From NCBI RefSeq assembly GCF_000814475.1, contig NZ_JSVC01000007.1, forward strand, positions 62,001 through 126,000: a stretch of DNA of 64,000 nucleotides, written 5' to 3'. How positions within the stretch are numbered: the first letter of the stretch is position 1; the number at the start of each line of letters is the position of its first letter. The notes under the pieces are model-generated. The model saw only the letters and a list, made by a program, of their open reading frames with translations, did not search any database and was not told where the DNA came from. Below, piece after piece: positions 16,899 to 26,298 of the stretch. This stretch comes from Flavihumibacter solisilvae. GTDB taxonomy: Bacteria > Bacteroidota > Bacteroidia > Chitinophagales > Chitinophagaceae. A program made the translations under genes and the position numbers.

Positions 16899-19276
16899 GT
16901 TTATCAGTATACAACAAGAAAAGGGATTTCAGGCAAACCTCGGAGCCCGAGGGCAGGAAAACTGCGCGTACTAAATTCCGGTTTGTAGTGCAGGAGCACC
17001 ACGCTTCAAGGCTGCACTACGATTTCAGGCTGGAGCTTGACGGGGTTTTAAAGAGCTGGGCGGTGCCGAAGGGCCCATCCATGGATCCCCAGGACAAACG
17101 GTTAGCTGTAATGGTCGAAGACCACCCGGTAAGTTATATAGATTTTGCAGGCACTATCCCCAAAGGCAATTATGGCGCGGGTAAGGTAAAGATCTGGGAC
17201 AGTGGCACTTTTGAACCTGTTAATGAGTTACACGAACCTATCACGGAAAAGCAGGCATTGCAGGCTTTGCGGAAGGGCGATCTTAAAGTACTCATCAAAG
17301 GAAAAAAACTCAAAGGTGAATTTGTTCTTGTCCGGATGAAACAGGACGAGAAGAACTGGCTGCTGATCAAACATAAGGACCAGGCTGCAAAAGACTCTAT
17401 AGCTTCCATCAGGTATGGCAAAGGCAAAAAACTGGGAAATTTCATTAAGCCAATGTTGGCTACCGCCATTAAGACTCCGTTCGATGATAAGGAATGGCTT
17501 TATGAGATCAAGTGGGATGGTTATCGTGCGATTGCAGAAGTGGATAATGGTGAAGTGCGTTTCTATTCGCGAAATGGCCTTGACTTCAGTCAGCGGTTTC
17601 CCTCCATTCTCAATGAACTTAAAAAATTGAAAGGCCAGGCTATTATTGATGGGGAAGTAGTATTGCTGAACGACAAAAACCTGCCAGATTTTCAAAAGCT
17701 GCAGAATTACGAAGACAACCTGAATTATCCGATAGTGTTTTATGCTTTTGATATGCTGGAGCTCGGTGGAAAGAATATGGAGGACCTGGAATTGATTGAT
17801 CGCAAAGCTGTACTGAAAAAATATCTTGGTAAAAATAAGGTGATTCGGTACTGCGATCACATTGAGGAAAGAGGTATTGAGTTTCTTGGACTTGCCAGCG
17901 AACAGGGACTGGAAGGAGTTATCGCCAAAAAGACAGACAGCACATACAGCAGGGGCTACAGGAGTAAGCAATGGCTGAAAATCAAAAATGTGCAAAGCAG
18001 TGAGGCGATAATTGTCGGGTATACAGAACCGAAAGGTGGACGATCTCATTTTGGTTCATTGGTACTTGCAGGAAAAGAAGGGCGTAAACTGGTATACCGC
18101 GGACATGTCGGTACCGGGTTTTCAACCGCCCTGCTAGCATCCATGAAAAAGCTGATGAAGCCCATTGAGACAGGGGAGTCGCCATTTAGCACCAAGGTGC
18201 CAGTGAATGGAAAAGTCACCTGGCTGAAACCAAAGCTTGTTGCCGATATCGCTTATACAGAAGTTACTTCCGACGGCATATTCAGACATCCTGCATTCCT
18301 GCGATTACGCGAGGAGAAAAAAGCTGCTGAAATAAATGAGGAACTGGTTGAAGAACTTACTGAAATGGAAAAGGAAGATTTTATAAAGGCAGGAAAGTAT
18401 AGTGTAAAGATCAGCAATCCCAGGAAGGTCTATTGGCCTGATGATGGATATACCAAGCTCGATCTTGTTCGCTATTATGAAAAGGCTGCCGATTATATCC
18501 TGCCACATTTAAAAGACCGGCCGTTGTCATTGAAACGTAATCCGAATGGGATCAATGATAAGGGCTTCTTTCATAAGGATGCAGGTGAGCATGCTCCTGA
18601 ATATGCCAAAGTTTTTCCTGTCGAGAGTGAAAGCAGTAATAAGGTGATCGATTATATAGTCTGTAATAATTCTGCCACTTTATTATACCTGGCGAACCTC
18701 GGTTGTATTGAAATGAATCCATGGAACAGCACCGTCAAAAAACCGGATCACCCGACATGGATGGTTATTGATATTGACCCGTCAGATAAGAATACATTTG
18801 AACAGGTCGTGGATACAGCCCTTGCTACTAAAATGATTTTCGACAAGGCTGGCATGAATTCTTTTTGTAAAACATCCGGCTCATCGGGATTGCATGTATA
18901 TACGCCGTTAAAGAATAAGTATGACTACGATACAGTGCGCGATTTCGCACACATCATTGCATCGCTTGTGCAGGAACAGCTTCCCGGCTTCACTACTTTG
19001 GAGCGATCACTGAGTAAGCGTGGAAACAGGATTTATATCGACTTCCTGCAGAATCGGAGTGGACAGACCTTGTCTTCAGTTTACAGCGTGCGTCCGGTTC
19101 CGGGAGCACAGGTTTCTACGGCGCTTGAATGGAAAGAAGTGAATCATAAATTGCATCCATCCCAATTCAACATCACAAATATCTTTGCCCGGCTGGAAAA
19201 AAAAGGTGATCTTTTTGCAGAAGTACTGACCGCTTCCGGCAGTATTGAAAGGGCTTTGCGCCAGTTAAAGCATTAA
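16895..19276 (+). CDS. ligD: ATP-dependent DNA ligase D (PE-Lig-Pol)
   Basis: This multifunctional end-joining enzyme has 793 residues. The domain order is N-terminal 3'-phosphoesterase (about residues 25-145, HHASRLHYDFRLELDG), central ATP-dependent ligase (about 185-470, motif I KWDGYR with the adenylated Lys near 206, motif IV-like EGVIAKK), and C-terminal primase-polymerase (about 505-785, with DIDPSD metal ligands and the KTSGSSGLHVY motif). This is the Pseudomonas-type order, unlike the Pol-PE-Lig order of mycobacteria. It overlaps ku by 4 bases, and a GNAT gene follows seven bases later. All key motifs are intact, so the pair should be functional. Confidence 0.97.
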   Translation: MSLSVYNKKRDFRQTSEPEGRKTARTKFRFVVQEHHASRLHYDFRLELDGVLKSWAVPKGPSMDPQDKRLAVMVEDHPVSYIDFAGTIPKGNYGAGKVKIWDSGTFEPVNELHEPITEKQALQALRKGDLKVLIKGKKLKGEFVLVRMKQDEKNWLLIKHKDQAAKDSIASIRYGKGKKLGNFIKPMLATAIKTPFDDKEWLYEIKWDGYRAIAEVDNGEVRFYSRNGLDFSQRFPSILNELKKLKGQAIIDGEVVLLNDKNLPDFQKLQNYEDNLNYPIVFYAFDMLELGGKNMEDLELIDRKAVLKKYLGKNKVIRYCDHIEERGIEFLGLASEQGLEGVIAKKTDSTYSRGYRSKQWLKIKNVQSSEAIIVGYTEPKGGRSHFGSLVLAGKEGRKLVYRGHVGTGFSTALLASMKKLMKPIETGESPFSTKVPVNGKVTWLKPKLVADIAYTEVTSDGIFRHPAFLRLREEKKAAEINEELVEELTEMEKEDFIKAGKYSVKISNPRKVYWPDDGYTKLDLVRYYEKAADYILPHLKDRPLSLKRNPNGINDKGFFHKDAGEHAPEYAKVFPVESESSNKVIDYIVCNNSATLLYLANLGCIEMNPWNSTVKKPDHPTWMVIDIDPSDKNTFEQVVDTALATKMIFDKAGMNSFCKTSGSSGLHVYTPLKNKYDYDTVRDFAHIIASLVQEQLPGFTTLERSLSKRGNRIYIDFLQNRSGQTLSSVYSVRPVPGAQVSTALEWKEVNHKLHPSQFNITNIFARLEKKGDLFAEVLTASGSIERALRQLKH

Positions 19277-19282
19277 AGAACC

Positions 19283-19735
19283 ATGCAGCAAAATTCCAGC
19301 GAGAGGATAATCAGGAAGCCGTCACGGGAGGAATACCAAACGATCGTTTCGTTGTGGGAAGCCTCTGTACGGGCCACGCATCACTTTCTTCCTGAGTCAG
19401 ATATTGAGTATTTCCGGCCTCTTATTTTAAACCAGTTCCTGGATGCGGTTGATCTTTGGGGTTTATATGCAAACGGGGCGTTGCTCGGCTTCCTGGGAGT
19501 GCATGATCAAAAGGTAGAGATGTTGTTTGTGCATCCGCGGGAAATGGGTAAGGGCTTTGGTAAATTACTTTTGTTACATGCCATACAAGACCTGGGTGCC
19601 AACAAGGTCGATGTAAACGAACAGAATCCCGATGCCGTAGCATTCTACCGGTATATGGGATTCGAAGTTGTAAACCGTTCCCCGCTCGATGGACTTGGTA
19701 AGCCCTATCCCATTCTTCATATGGAATTGCGTTAA
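19283..19735 (+). CDS. GNAT-family N-acetyltransferase
   Basis: This single-domain GNAT protein has 150 residues. The acetyl-CoA binding segment is VEMLFVHPREMGKGFGKLLLLHAI (a variant of the V-x-x-x-x-R/Q-x-x-G-x-G/A motif), followed by VDVNEQNPDAVAFYRYMGFEV and a final PYPILHMEL strand, which resembles the YjaB/Atse-type subgroup. Its substrate is unknown. It starts seven bases after ligD and is probably co-transcribed with ku-ligD, but a role in end joining should not be assumed. Confidence 0.88.
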   Translation: MQQNSSERIIRKPSREEYQTIVSLWEASVRATHHFLPESDIEYFRPLILNQFLDAVDLWGLYANGALLGFLGVHDQKVEMLFVHPREMGKGFGKLLLLHAIQDLGANKVDVNEQNPDAVAFYRYMGFEVVNRSPLDGLGKPYPILHMELR

Positions 19736-19769
19736 TACATGCTGATAAAACTGATCGGGCGCGTTCAGG

Positions 19770-20447
19770 TTACTCCTGTTGCATATCGGGACGACGCTCG
19801 ATCGTTCTTTTCAGGGCTTCTTCGTAGCGCCACTCATCCACCTTTTTCAGATCGCCACTGAGGAGAATGTCCGGGACTTTCCAGCCCCGGAAATCGGCGG
19901 GCCGCGTATAAACGGGGGGGGCAAGCAGGTCGTCCTGGAAGGAATCAGTGAGCGCGGAAGTTTCATCATTCAGAACGCCGGGCAATAAACGACCTACTGC
20001 GTCGACAACCACGGCGGCGGCCAGCTCACCACCACTTAGCACATAATCTCCTATGGAGATCTCCATAGTTACATAATGATCGCGGATACGCTGATCGATT
20101 CCTTTGTAATGGCCGCAGATGATAAGAAGATTTTCTTTCAGCGAAAGCCTGTTGGCAATCTTCTGTTCAAACCGCTGACCGTCAGGAGTCATATAAATGA
20201 TCTCGTCGTACCTGCGGTCTTTGGAAAGACTGTCAATTGCATTAGCCAGGGGCTCACACATCATTACCATGCCGGCACCTCCTCCATACTGGTAGTCATC
20301 TACCTGGCCATATTCGTTTACAGCCCACTGCCTGAGGTGATGTACATGCACTTCCAGCAGACCTTTGTTTTGGGCACGTTTCATAATTGAGTGACCGAGC
20401 GGACTTTCCAACAGCTCAGGTAAAACGGAAATAATGTCGATTCGCAT
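19770..20447 (-). CDS. trmD: tRNA (guanine-N1-)-methyltransferase TrmD
   Basis: TrmD methylates G37 of tRNAs with a pyrimidine-rich anticodon context, which prevents +1 frameshifting. It is a SPOUT-class knotted dimer using S-adenosylmethionine. The 225-residue protein shows the family start [21 protein letters not shown], the YGGGAGMVM motif near residue 57, [11 protein letters not shown] and the trefoil-knot [15 protein letters not shown] region. The usual rimM-trmD-rplS neighbourhood is absent. Its -7 element lies so close to the ATG that the mRNA may be nearly leaderless. Confidence 0.97.
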   Translation of the reverse strand: MRIDIISVLPELLESPLGHSIMKRAQNKGLLEVHVHHLRQWAVNEYGQVDDYQYGGGAGMVMMCEPLANAIDSLSKDRRYDEIIYMTPDGQRFEQKIANRLSLKENLLIICGHYKGIDQRIRDHYVTMEISIGDYVLSGGELAAAVVVDAVGRLLPGVLNDETSALTDSFQDDLLAPPVYTRPADFRGWKVPDILLSGDLKKVDEWRYEEALKRTIERRPDMQQE

Positions 20448-20452
20448 GGGGC

Positions 20453-20460
20453 AAAGATAG
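20453..20460 (-). promoter_or_regulatory. Candidate -7 element for trmD
   Basis: TATCTTTG on the minus strand matches TAnnTTTG exactly and ends six bases before the trmD ATG, so transcription would begin at or next to the start codon. No clear -33 TTTG is visible. Confidence 0.45.
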
Positions 20461-20498
20461 TGGACCCTCGAATTTTGATTATATTAGAGAAAGGAGTT

Positions 20499-22028
20499 AT
20501 GAATAAGGTCATTATTTTCCTTCTTGGTATCTGTTTCCCGGCATTACTCACCGGGCAACAGGTAGCCGACCCGGTTTCATCGGAGTTCTATCGTCCTGTT
20601 TATCATTTTACACCTAAAGCCAACTGGATGAATGACCCTAACGGGCTCGTTTACCATAAGGGCTTATATCACCTGTTCTTCCAGTATTACCCTGGCGCCA
20701 CAAGATGGGGGCCTATGCACTGGGGTCATGCTACCAGTTCCGATCTGCTGACATGGAAGGAGCAACCTATTGCACTCTATCCTGACAGTCTCGGTTATAT
20801 ATTTTCCGGGAGTGCTGTCGTTGACAAGGGCAATACTTCAGGGTTCGGACGTGAAGGGAAAGCACCGCTTGTCGCAATCTTCACACATCATCACCCTGAC
20901 GGCGAAAAGAACGGCAGGAAAGATTACCAGGTGCAAAGCCTGGCATACAGTATTGACGATGGTAAAACCTGGGCCAAATACGCAGGTAACCCGGTACTTA
21001 ATAACCCTGGCATTGCTGATTTCAGGGATCCAAAGGTGAGTTGGTATGAGCCCGCGGAAAAATGGATCATGACCCTTGCAACAAAAGATCGCATTGCGTT
21101 TTATTCCTCGCCTGATCTTAAGGAATGGACCAAAGAAAGTGAATTCGGCGAAACGTCAGGGGCTCATGGCGGAGTTTGGGAGTGCCCCGACCTGCTTCCT
21201 TTTGATCATAACGGAAAGAAAATGTGGATCTTATTGGTGAGTATTAATCCGGGTGCGCCAAACGGCGGATCGGGTACGCAATACTTTGTTGGTGATTTCG
21301 ATGGGAAAAGATTTACTCCCCTGGAGCCGGAAAGCAAATGGATGGATCCGGGCACCGACAATTATGCCGGTGTAACATTTTTCAATACTGGCGGGAAGGT
21401 CATCCTGATCGGGTGGATGAGCAATTGGCAATATGGCCAGGACGTTCCCACCAAAGCATGGCGCAGCGCAATGACTTTGCCACGCGAATTGAGTATAGCA
21501 GAATCAGGAGGCAGGATTTACCTGGTCAGTAAGCCGATCAAAGAAGTAAAGAAATTATTTGAAAAGGAGATCGTAATTAAGAATCCTGCGATCAATAGAG
21601 ATATATTCGAAGGGAAAGCGATGAAAGGACCTGGAGCGTACCGGATTTTAATCTCCGGAATGCCCGCCAGGGATTTCTCGATTGTGCTTTCGAATGAAGT
21701 AGGAAATGAGTTGATTATTGGCTTTGATTCTTCCTCAGGTAACTATTTCATAGACAGGAGAAAGTCCGGCGATGTAGGGTTTGAACCTGGCTTCGCAAAA
21801 AAGATTCCTTCCCGCCGGGTTTCCGGTACGACGACCATAGACCTTGAGCTTTATATTGATGTGGCTTCAGTTGAAATGTTTGCCGATAATGGTCTCAACG
21901 TCATGACGGCAATTTTCTTTCCGAATAGAAAAATGGATAAACTGTCTATCAGGTCTTCTCCTGGTGTCCGTCCCCGGGAACTAAAAATTGCGGTTGCACG
22001 TCCTCCTGCAAATCAACACACAAAATAA
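20499..22028 (+). CDS. GH32 fructan/sucrose hydrolase
   Basis: This exported glycoside hydrolase family 32 enzyme (levanase, inulinase or invertase class) has 509 residues from the ATG at 20499. It has a signal peptide (about residues 1-20), then the five-bladed propeller with the nucleophile D46 in WMNDPNG, the transition-state Asp in FRDPK (D177) and the acid/base E228 in WECPDL, and a C-terminal beta-sandwich (about 350-509). An AAAGGAG ribosome-binding site precedes this ATG, which is rare in the window and fixes the start over the upstream in-frame ATG at 20460. It heads a plus-strand sugar cluster. The exact fructan cannot be told from sequence. Confidence 0.95.
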   Translation: MNKVIIFLLGICFPALLTGQQVADPVSSEFYRPVYHFTPKANWMNDPNGLVYHKGLYHLFFQYYPGATRWGPMHWGHATSSDLLTWKEQPIALYPDSLGYIFSGSAVVDKGNTSGFGREGKAPLVAIFTHHHPDGEKNGRKDYQVQSLAYSIDDGKTWAKYAGNPVLNNPGIADFRDPKVSWYEPAEKWIMTLATKDRIAFYSSPDLKEWTKESEFGETSGAHGGVWECPDLLPFDHNGKKMWILLVSINPGAPNGGSGTQYFVGDFDGKRFTPLEPESKWMDPGTDNYAGVTFFNTGGKVILIGWMSNWQYGQDVPTKAWRSAMTLPRELSIAESGGRIYLVSKPIKEVKKLFEKEIVIKNPAINRDIFEGKAMKGPGAYRILISGMPARDFSIVLSNEVGNELIIGFDSSSGNYFIDRRKSGDVGFEPGFAKKIPSRRVSGTTTIDLELYIDVASVEMFADNGLNVMTAIFFPNRKMDKLSIRSSPGVRPRELKIAVARPPANQHTK

Positions 22029-22035
22029 TTCTGAC

Positions 22036-22785
22036 ATGGAACATTTAACAAACAAAGTTGCCCTTGTTACCGGAGCAGGATCCGGTATTGGTCGTGAAGT
22101 AGCATTGTTATATGCAAGCTCAGGAGCTAAGGTGGTGGTATCCGATATAAATGATGCAGCAGGAATGGAAACACACCGGATGATCCACCATTCTGGTGGT
22201 GAAGCAGTTTATATCCATTGTGACACGTCATCAGCGACAGACAATGAAAAACTTGTCAGCCAGTCCATGGCGCAATACGGAGCATTGCACATAACCTGTA
22301 ACAACGCGGGCGTAGGTGGTCCGATTGCTGCTACCGGCGAGTATCCTGTTGATGGATGGGATAAAGTGATTAGTATAAATCTTTCGGGAGTTTTCTATGG
22401 AATGCGATACCAGATCCCGGCGATCCTGAAAAGTGGCGGAGGTGCGATCGTTAATATGGCCTCTATTCTTGGCGCAGTAGGAACTGCTTCGTCACCGGCA
22501 TATGTTGCCGCGAAACATGGCGTGCTTGGACTTACAAAATCTGCGGCACTTGAATATGCTCCAAAGAACATCCGGATAAATGCCGTTGGTCCGGGTTATA
22601 TTAAAACGCCATTGCTTGAAGGGTTACCGAAAGAAGCCATTAATGCCCTGGTAAAACTTCATCCGATGGGCCGGCTGGGTTTGCCAGAAGAAGTAGCGCA
22701 ACTGGTGCTGTGGCTAAGCTCATCCGATGCTTCATTCATAACGGGTGCTTATTTTCCTGTCGATGGTGGGTACCTCGCACAATGA
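22036..22785 (+). CDS. Short-chain dehydrogenase/reductase
   Basis: This classical SDR of 249 residues has the cofactor loop TGAGSGIG (residues 12-19), the DxND-type strand with an Asp favouring NAD, NNAG near residue 90, a catalytic Ser region (MASILG) and the YxxxK pair Y156/K160 in YVAAKHG. The ATG at 22036 lies seven bases after the GH32 stop; an upstream in-frame start (21988) lacks the Rossmann context. It is too short and of the wrong type for GalE. In this cluster it may be a sugar dehydrogenase, but the substrate is unknown. Confidence 0.9.
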   Translation: MEHLTNKVALVTGAGSGIGREVALLYASSGAKVVVSDINDAAGMETHRMIHHSGGEAVYIHCDTSSATDNEKLVSQSMAQYGALHITCNNAGVGGPIAATGEYPVDGWDKVISINLSGVFYGMRYQIPAILKSGGGAIVNMASILGAVGTASSPAYVAAKHGVLGLTKSAALEYAPKNIRINAVGPGYIKTPLLEGLPKEAINALVKLHPMGRLGLPEEVAQLVLWLSSSDASFITGAYFPVDGGYLAQ

Positions 22786-22903
22786 AATGTCCTGCTTTAA
22801 AGTGACGGGATTCTGATACATTTTGATGAAGCAATGATACGTTTTGGACAGTGAGTCGGGGATGGAATCGCTTTATTTGTACCTCGAATTATATCATGCG
22901 ATT

Positions 22904-23920
22904 GTGAAGAAGCTCACTGCCATACGGATATTTTTACTTTTACAGATTGTATTGATGCAGCTTGACTGTATCGCACAACCGAAAAATACCAGTAGTGAAT
23001 CACCCATCAGGTTGGCGGATCCCAGCATCTTTTATCACAATGACACATATTACCTGTATGGCACCGGAAAAGATACTCGTTCCGGTTTTGTCGTTTATGA
23101 ATCAAAAGACCTCCTGCAATGGACCGGCCCTTCCGGAAGTTCTTCAGGTTATGCCCTGAAAAAAGGTGATTCTTTCGGGGAGCAAGGCTTTTGGGCACCG
23201 CAGGTATTTCAACACAACGGTAAGTTTTACCTGGCCTATACTGCTGATGAACAAATCGTCATTGCAACAGGCAATGATCCGAAAGGTCCGTTCCGCCAGC
23301 AGAGCATTGCCCCAATTTCCGGAACAGGCAAACAAATTGATCCTTTCCTTTTTAAGGATAAGGACGGTAAGGTCTACCTGTATTTTGTTAAACTCACGGA
23401 AGGGAATCGCTTATTTGTTGCTGAAATGAAGCCAGATCTTTCAGACATCGTGGCCGGATCTGTTACGCCTGTTCTTCACGCTACACTTCCATGGGAAAAT
23501 ACGGCTAATGTAAACTGGCCTGTGACAGAAGGCCCGGCAGTTTACAGGCATGGCGGGTATTATTACCTGCTGTATTCAGCAAATGACTTCAGGAATACAG
23601 ACTACGCTGTGGGATATGCTGTAAGCCGGTCTCCACTGGGTCCATGGACTAAAGCAGGAAACAACCCCATCATTGATAAAAACCAGGTTGGTCATAATGG
23701 TCCCGGTCATGGCGATATACTGCAGTTACCTGACGGGTCACTCAGTTATGTCCTGCACACGCATTTTAATGATACTACAGTTCGCCCGAGATTAACCGGC
23801 ATGGTTACCCTTTCTTTCGTTAAGGGTAAAACATTCGACAGTCTCACAATGAACAAGAACAGTTTCCGGTTTCTGAATGATCCGGACAGCACACAACTTT
23901 TTCAAACCCAAAATCGATGA
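22904..23920 (+). CDS. GH43-family glycoside hydrolase
   Basis: This exported family 43 five-bladed propeller enzyme shows the three catalytic acids: Asp in LADPSIFYHNDTYYLY, the pKa-modulating Asp in QIDPFLFKDKDGKVYLYF and the Glu in VTEGPAVYRHGGYYYLLYS. Family members are arabinofuranosidases, arabinanases, xylosidases or galactosidases, and the specificity here is open. I prefer the GTG at 22904 because a clean signal peptide (KKLTAIRIFLLLQIVLMQLDCIAQ region) starts there. The frame is open to an ATG at 22844, but those extra 20 residues are not signal-like. It overlaps the next gene by 4 bases (ATGA). Confidence 0.88.
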   Translation: MKKLTAIRIFLLLQIVLMQLDCIAQPKNTSSESPIRLADPSIFYHNDTYYLYGTGKDTRSGFVVYESKDLLQWTGPSGSSSGYALKKGDSFGEQGFWAPQVFQHNGKFYLAYTADEQIVIATGNDPKGPFRQQSIAPISGTGKQIDPFLFKDKDGKVYLYFVKLTEGNRLFVAEMKPDLSDIVAGSVTPVLHATLPWENTANVNWPVTEGPAVYRHGGYYYLLYSANDFRNTDYAVGYAVSRSPLGPWTKAGNNPIIDKNQVGHNGPGHGDILQLPDGSLSYVLHTHFNDTTVRPRLTGMVTLSFVKGKTFDSLTMNKNSFRFLNDPDSTQLFQTQNR

Positions 23921-25020
23921 ATAGAAGAAAAATTTTGCTCGCTTTGATGAGCGCAGTTACGTTAAGTTACCAGGCATGTGATACTGGTGCCAGGGAAAAG
24001 CGGCTTGAAGACAACGGAACTAAAGCCACGGTGTGGTCAGCTGAAAAAGCGAAAGACTGGTATGCAAAAAATAGCTGGATCAACGGTGCGAATTTTATTC
24101 CCAGTACTGCTATCAACCAGCTGGAGATGTGGCAAAAGGAAACTTTCGACACTGCAACAATTTCCAAAGAGCTGGGTTGGGCTTCAGGGATTGGATTTAA
24201 TACCATGCGGGTATACCTTCATCACAAGGCATGGGAGAATGACCAAAAAGGATTTCGCGATCGTGTAGATACATACCTGGATATTGCAGGTCGCAACGGT
24301 ATCTCCACGATTTTTGTATTCTTTGATGACTGCTGGAATAAAGACCCGAAAGCCGGGTTGCAGCCACAGCCGAGGCCAGGAGTTCACAACTCCGGCTGGA
24401 TGCAGGATCCCGGTGATCCTTATTACAAAGACACAACCCTTTATGCGGTCCTGGAGAAATATGTAAAAGATGTAATGGGGCACCTGGCTAATGACGAAAG
24501 AGTATTGATGTGGGATCTGTACAATGAGCCTGGTAACAGTGGCAAGAAAGACAGTTCATTGCCATTGCTGAAGAAAGTATTTCAGTGGGGACGTGATGTG
24601 AACCCGACCCAACCACTCACTGCGGGGCTCTGGGACTGGAATTTTCATGTTCTGAATGAATTTCAGTTGCATAACTCAGACGTAATCACGTACCACGATT
24701 ATGAGGATGAAATGTGGCATAAGCGTGTACTCAATCTCTTGAAGATCCATGGTAAGCCGCTTGTATGCACAGAGTATATGGCACGTACACGTAATAGTTA
24801 TTTCACGAATATTCTTCCAATGCTGAAAAAAGAAAATATCGGTGCCATTAACTGGGGTCTTGTGGCAGGTAAGTCAAATACTATTTATGCCTGGGACACG
24901 CCGGTTGCCGATGGCAGTGAACCGAAAATATGGTTTCACGATATTTTCAGGAAAGACGGCTCAGTGTACGATGAAAAAGAAGTTCAGCTGATCAAAGAGC
25001 TTAACAAGGATTCCCGTTAG
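23917..25020 (+). CDS. GH5-like glycoside hydrolase, possible lipoprotein
   Basis: This 367-residue protein is a TIM-barrel glycosidase of the GH5/cellulase type, often annotated as 1,4-beta-xylanase or cellulase in Bacteroidota. The acid/base Glu is E204 in MWDLYNEPGNS and the nucleophile E286 in LVCTEYMART; HDYEDEMW and NWGLVAGKSNTIYAW are further barrel motifs. The N-terminus MNRRKILLALMSAVTLSYQAC may be a lipoprotein signal (Cys21), although the lipobox is non-standard. It starts inside the GH43 stop codon (4-base overlap), so the two hydrolases are probably made together. Confidence 0.87.
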   Translation: MNRRKILLALMSAVTLSYQACDTGAREKRLEDNGTKATVWSAEKAKDWYAKNSWINGANFIPSTAINQLEMWQKETFDTATISKELGWASGIGFNTMRVYLHHKAWENDQKGFRDRVDTYLDIAGRNGISTIFVFFDDCWNKDPKAGLQPQPRPGVHNSGWMQDPGDPYYKDTTLYAVLEKYVKDVMGHLANDERVLMWDLYNEPGNSGKKDSSLPLLKKVFQWGRDVNPTQPLTAGLWDWNFHVLNEFQLHNSDVITYHDYEDEMWHKRVLNLLKIHGKPLVCTEYMARTRNSYFTNILPMLKKENIGAINWGLVAGKSNTIYAWDTPVADGSEPKIWFHDIFRKDGSVYDEKEVQLIKELNKDSR

Positions 25021-25122
25021 TTTTTTCCATAGGCAAGTTAGCAGTCGTTACCACTTCACATGCCCGGCCTATTCCTGGGAGGGGAGAAGTGGTTTTATTT
25101 CAAAGTCATGATCACGGTAAAT

Positions 25123-26295
25123 ATGTCAAAATACAGTGGGCAATTGCACCGATTGTTCCTTAAGCACTTCGGGACTGAACCCGTAATGTTCCGCTCGCCC
25201 GGCCGGGTAAACCTGATTGGTGAGCATACAGATTACAACCAGGGGTTTGTACTACCTGCTGCGATTGATAAAGCAACCTATATCGCCATCGCCCCCCGAA
25301 TGGATGACCAGGTGAATATCGTGTCTGCAGACCTGGAACAGCAATATCATTTCAGTTTGCAGGATGTGGGAAAGTCCGGCCTCCACTGGCCAGACTATAT
25401 CATCGGGGTCGTTCAGCAACTCCTGGCGCTTGGAAGTCCAATCCACGGATTTGACATTGCATTTGGGGGAAATGTACCCATAGGAGCTGGCATGTCCTCA
25501 TCGGCTGCACTTGAATGCGCAACGGCATTTGCACTCAACCGGATTTTTGATTGTGGTCTTAGTAGTCTCGAGATGGTAAAGGCAGCCCAGCGCGCCGAGA
25601 ACCAGTTCGTTGGGGTGAATTGCGGGATAATGGACCAGTTTGCAAGCATGTTTGGTAAAGATGGTCATGTTATCCGGCTCGACTGCCGTTCCCTGGATTA
25701 TACATACATCCCGTTCCGGATGGAGGGCTACCGTGTTGCACTGCTGGACACAGGTATAAGACATAATTTGAGCGATACGGAATACAACACCCGGAGAATG
25801 CAGTGCGAATCAGGAGTAGCCCTGATACAAATGCGCTATCCTGAGGTACAAAGTCTTCGTGACGTCACCATGCAAATGCTCAATGATTGTATTCGGCCCG
25901 GGAACGAAATAATATACAAAAGGTGCAAATATGTAGTTGAAGAAAATATCCGTTTGATGCAGGCCTGTTCTGACCTTGAGGAGAATGATATCAGGTCTTT
26001 TGGCGAACGGATGTACTCAACGCATGAAGGACTTGCAAAACTTTACGAAGTGAGTTGTCCTGAGCTTGATATTCTTGTTGAAGAAACGAGACTCCTTGAT
26101 TATGTGCCTGGTTCGCGGATGATGGGCGGCGGCTTCGGTGGTTGTACAATTAATCTCGTCAGGGAAGACCACGTGGATGAATTGGTTAAAACAGTTGGCG
26201 AACGGTATAAAAAGCAAACCGGGAAAAATATGAGTGCCCACATAGTTACAATTGGTAACGGAACAAGTGCCGTTAATAATCCTTTTTCTGATTAG
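25123..26295 (+). CDS. galK: Galactokinase
   Basis: GalK phosphorylates alpha-D-galactose to galactose-1-phosphate, the first committed step of the Leloir pathway. This GHMP kinase of 390 residues has the galactose signature GRVNLIGEHTDYNQGFVLP near residue 27, the phosphate loop PIGAGMSSSAALECA, and the C-terminal MGGGFGGCTINLV motif. The ATG at 25123 aligns with typical GalK starts; ATGs at 25108 and 25060 are in frame upstream. It is followed three bases later by galT, here frame-broken, and then by an SGLT-type symporter. Confidence 0.96.
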   Translation: MSKYSGQLHRLFLKHFGTEPVMFRSPGRVNLIGEHTDYNQGFVLPAAIDKATYIAIAPRMDDQVNIVSADLEQQYHFSLQDVGKSGLHWPDYIIGVVQQLLALGSPIHGFDIAFGGNVPIGAGMSSSAALECATAFALNRIFDCGLSSLEMVKAAQRAENQFVGVNCGIMDQFASMFGKDGHVIRLDCRSLDYTYIPFRMEGYRVALLDTGIRHNLSDTEYNTRRMQCESGVALIQMRYPEVQSLRDVTMQMLNDCIRPGNEIIYKRCKYVVEENIRLMQACSDLEENDIRSFGERMYSTHEGLAKLYEVSCPELDILVEETRLLDYVPGSRMMGGGFGGCTINLVREDHVDELVKTVGERYKKQTGKNMSAHIVTIGNGTSAVNNPFSD

Positions 26296-26298
26296 TAT

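Noticed and set aside
17228-18049. 273-codon minus-strand frame opposite ligD
   Set aside because: It is antisense to the ligase domain, whose motifs are all intact; the translated sequence looks like a shadow frame and matches nothing known.
22036-22785. SDR gene considered as UDP-galactose 4-epimerase, given the galK and galT neighbours
   Set aside because: At 249 residues with a classical TGxxxGIG/YxxxK layout it is a classical SDR; GalE is an extended SDR of about 330 residues with a GGxGxxG start.
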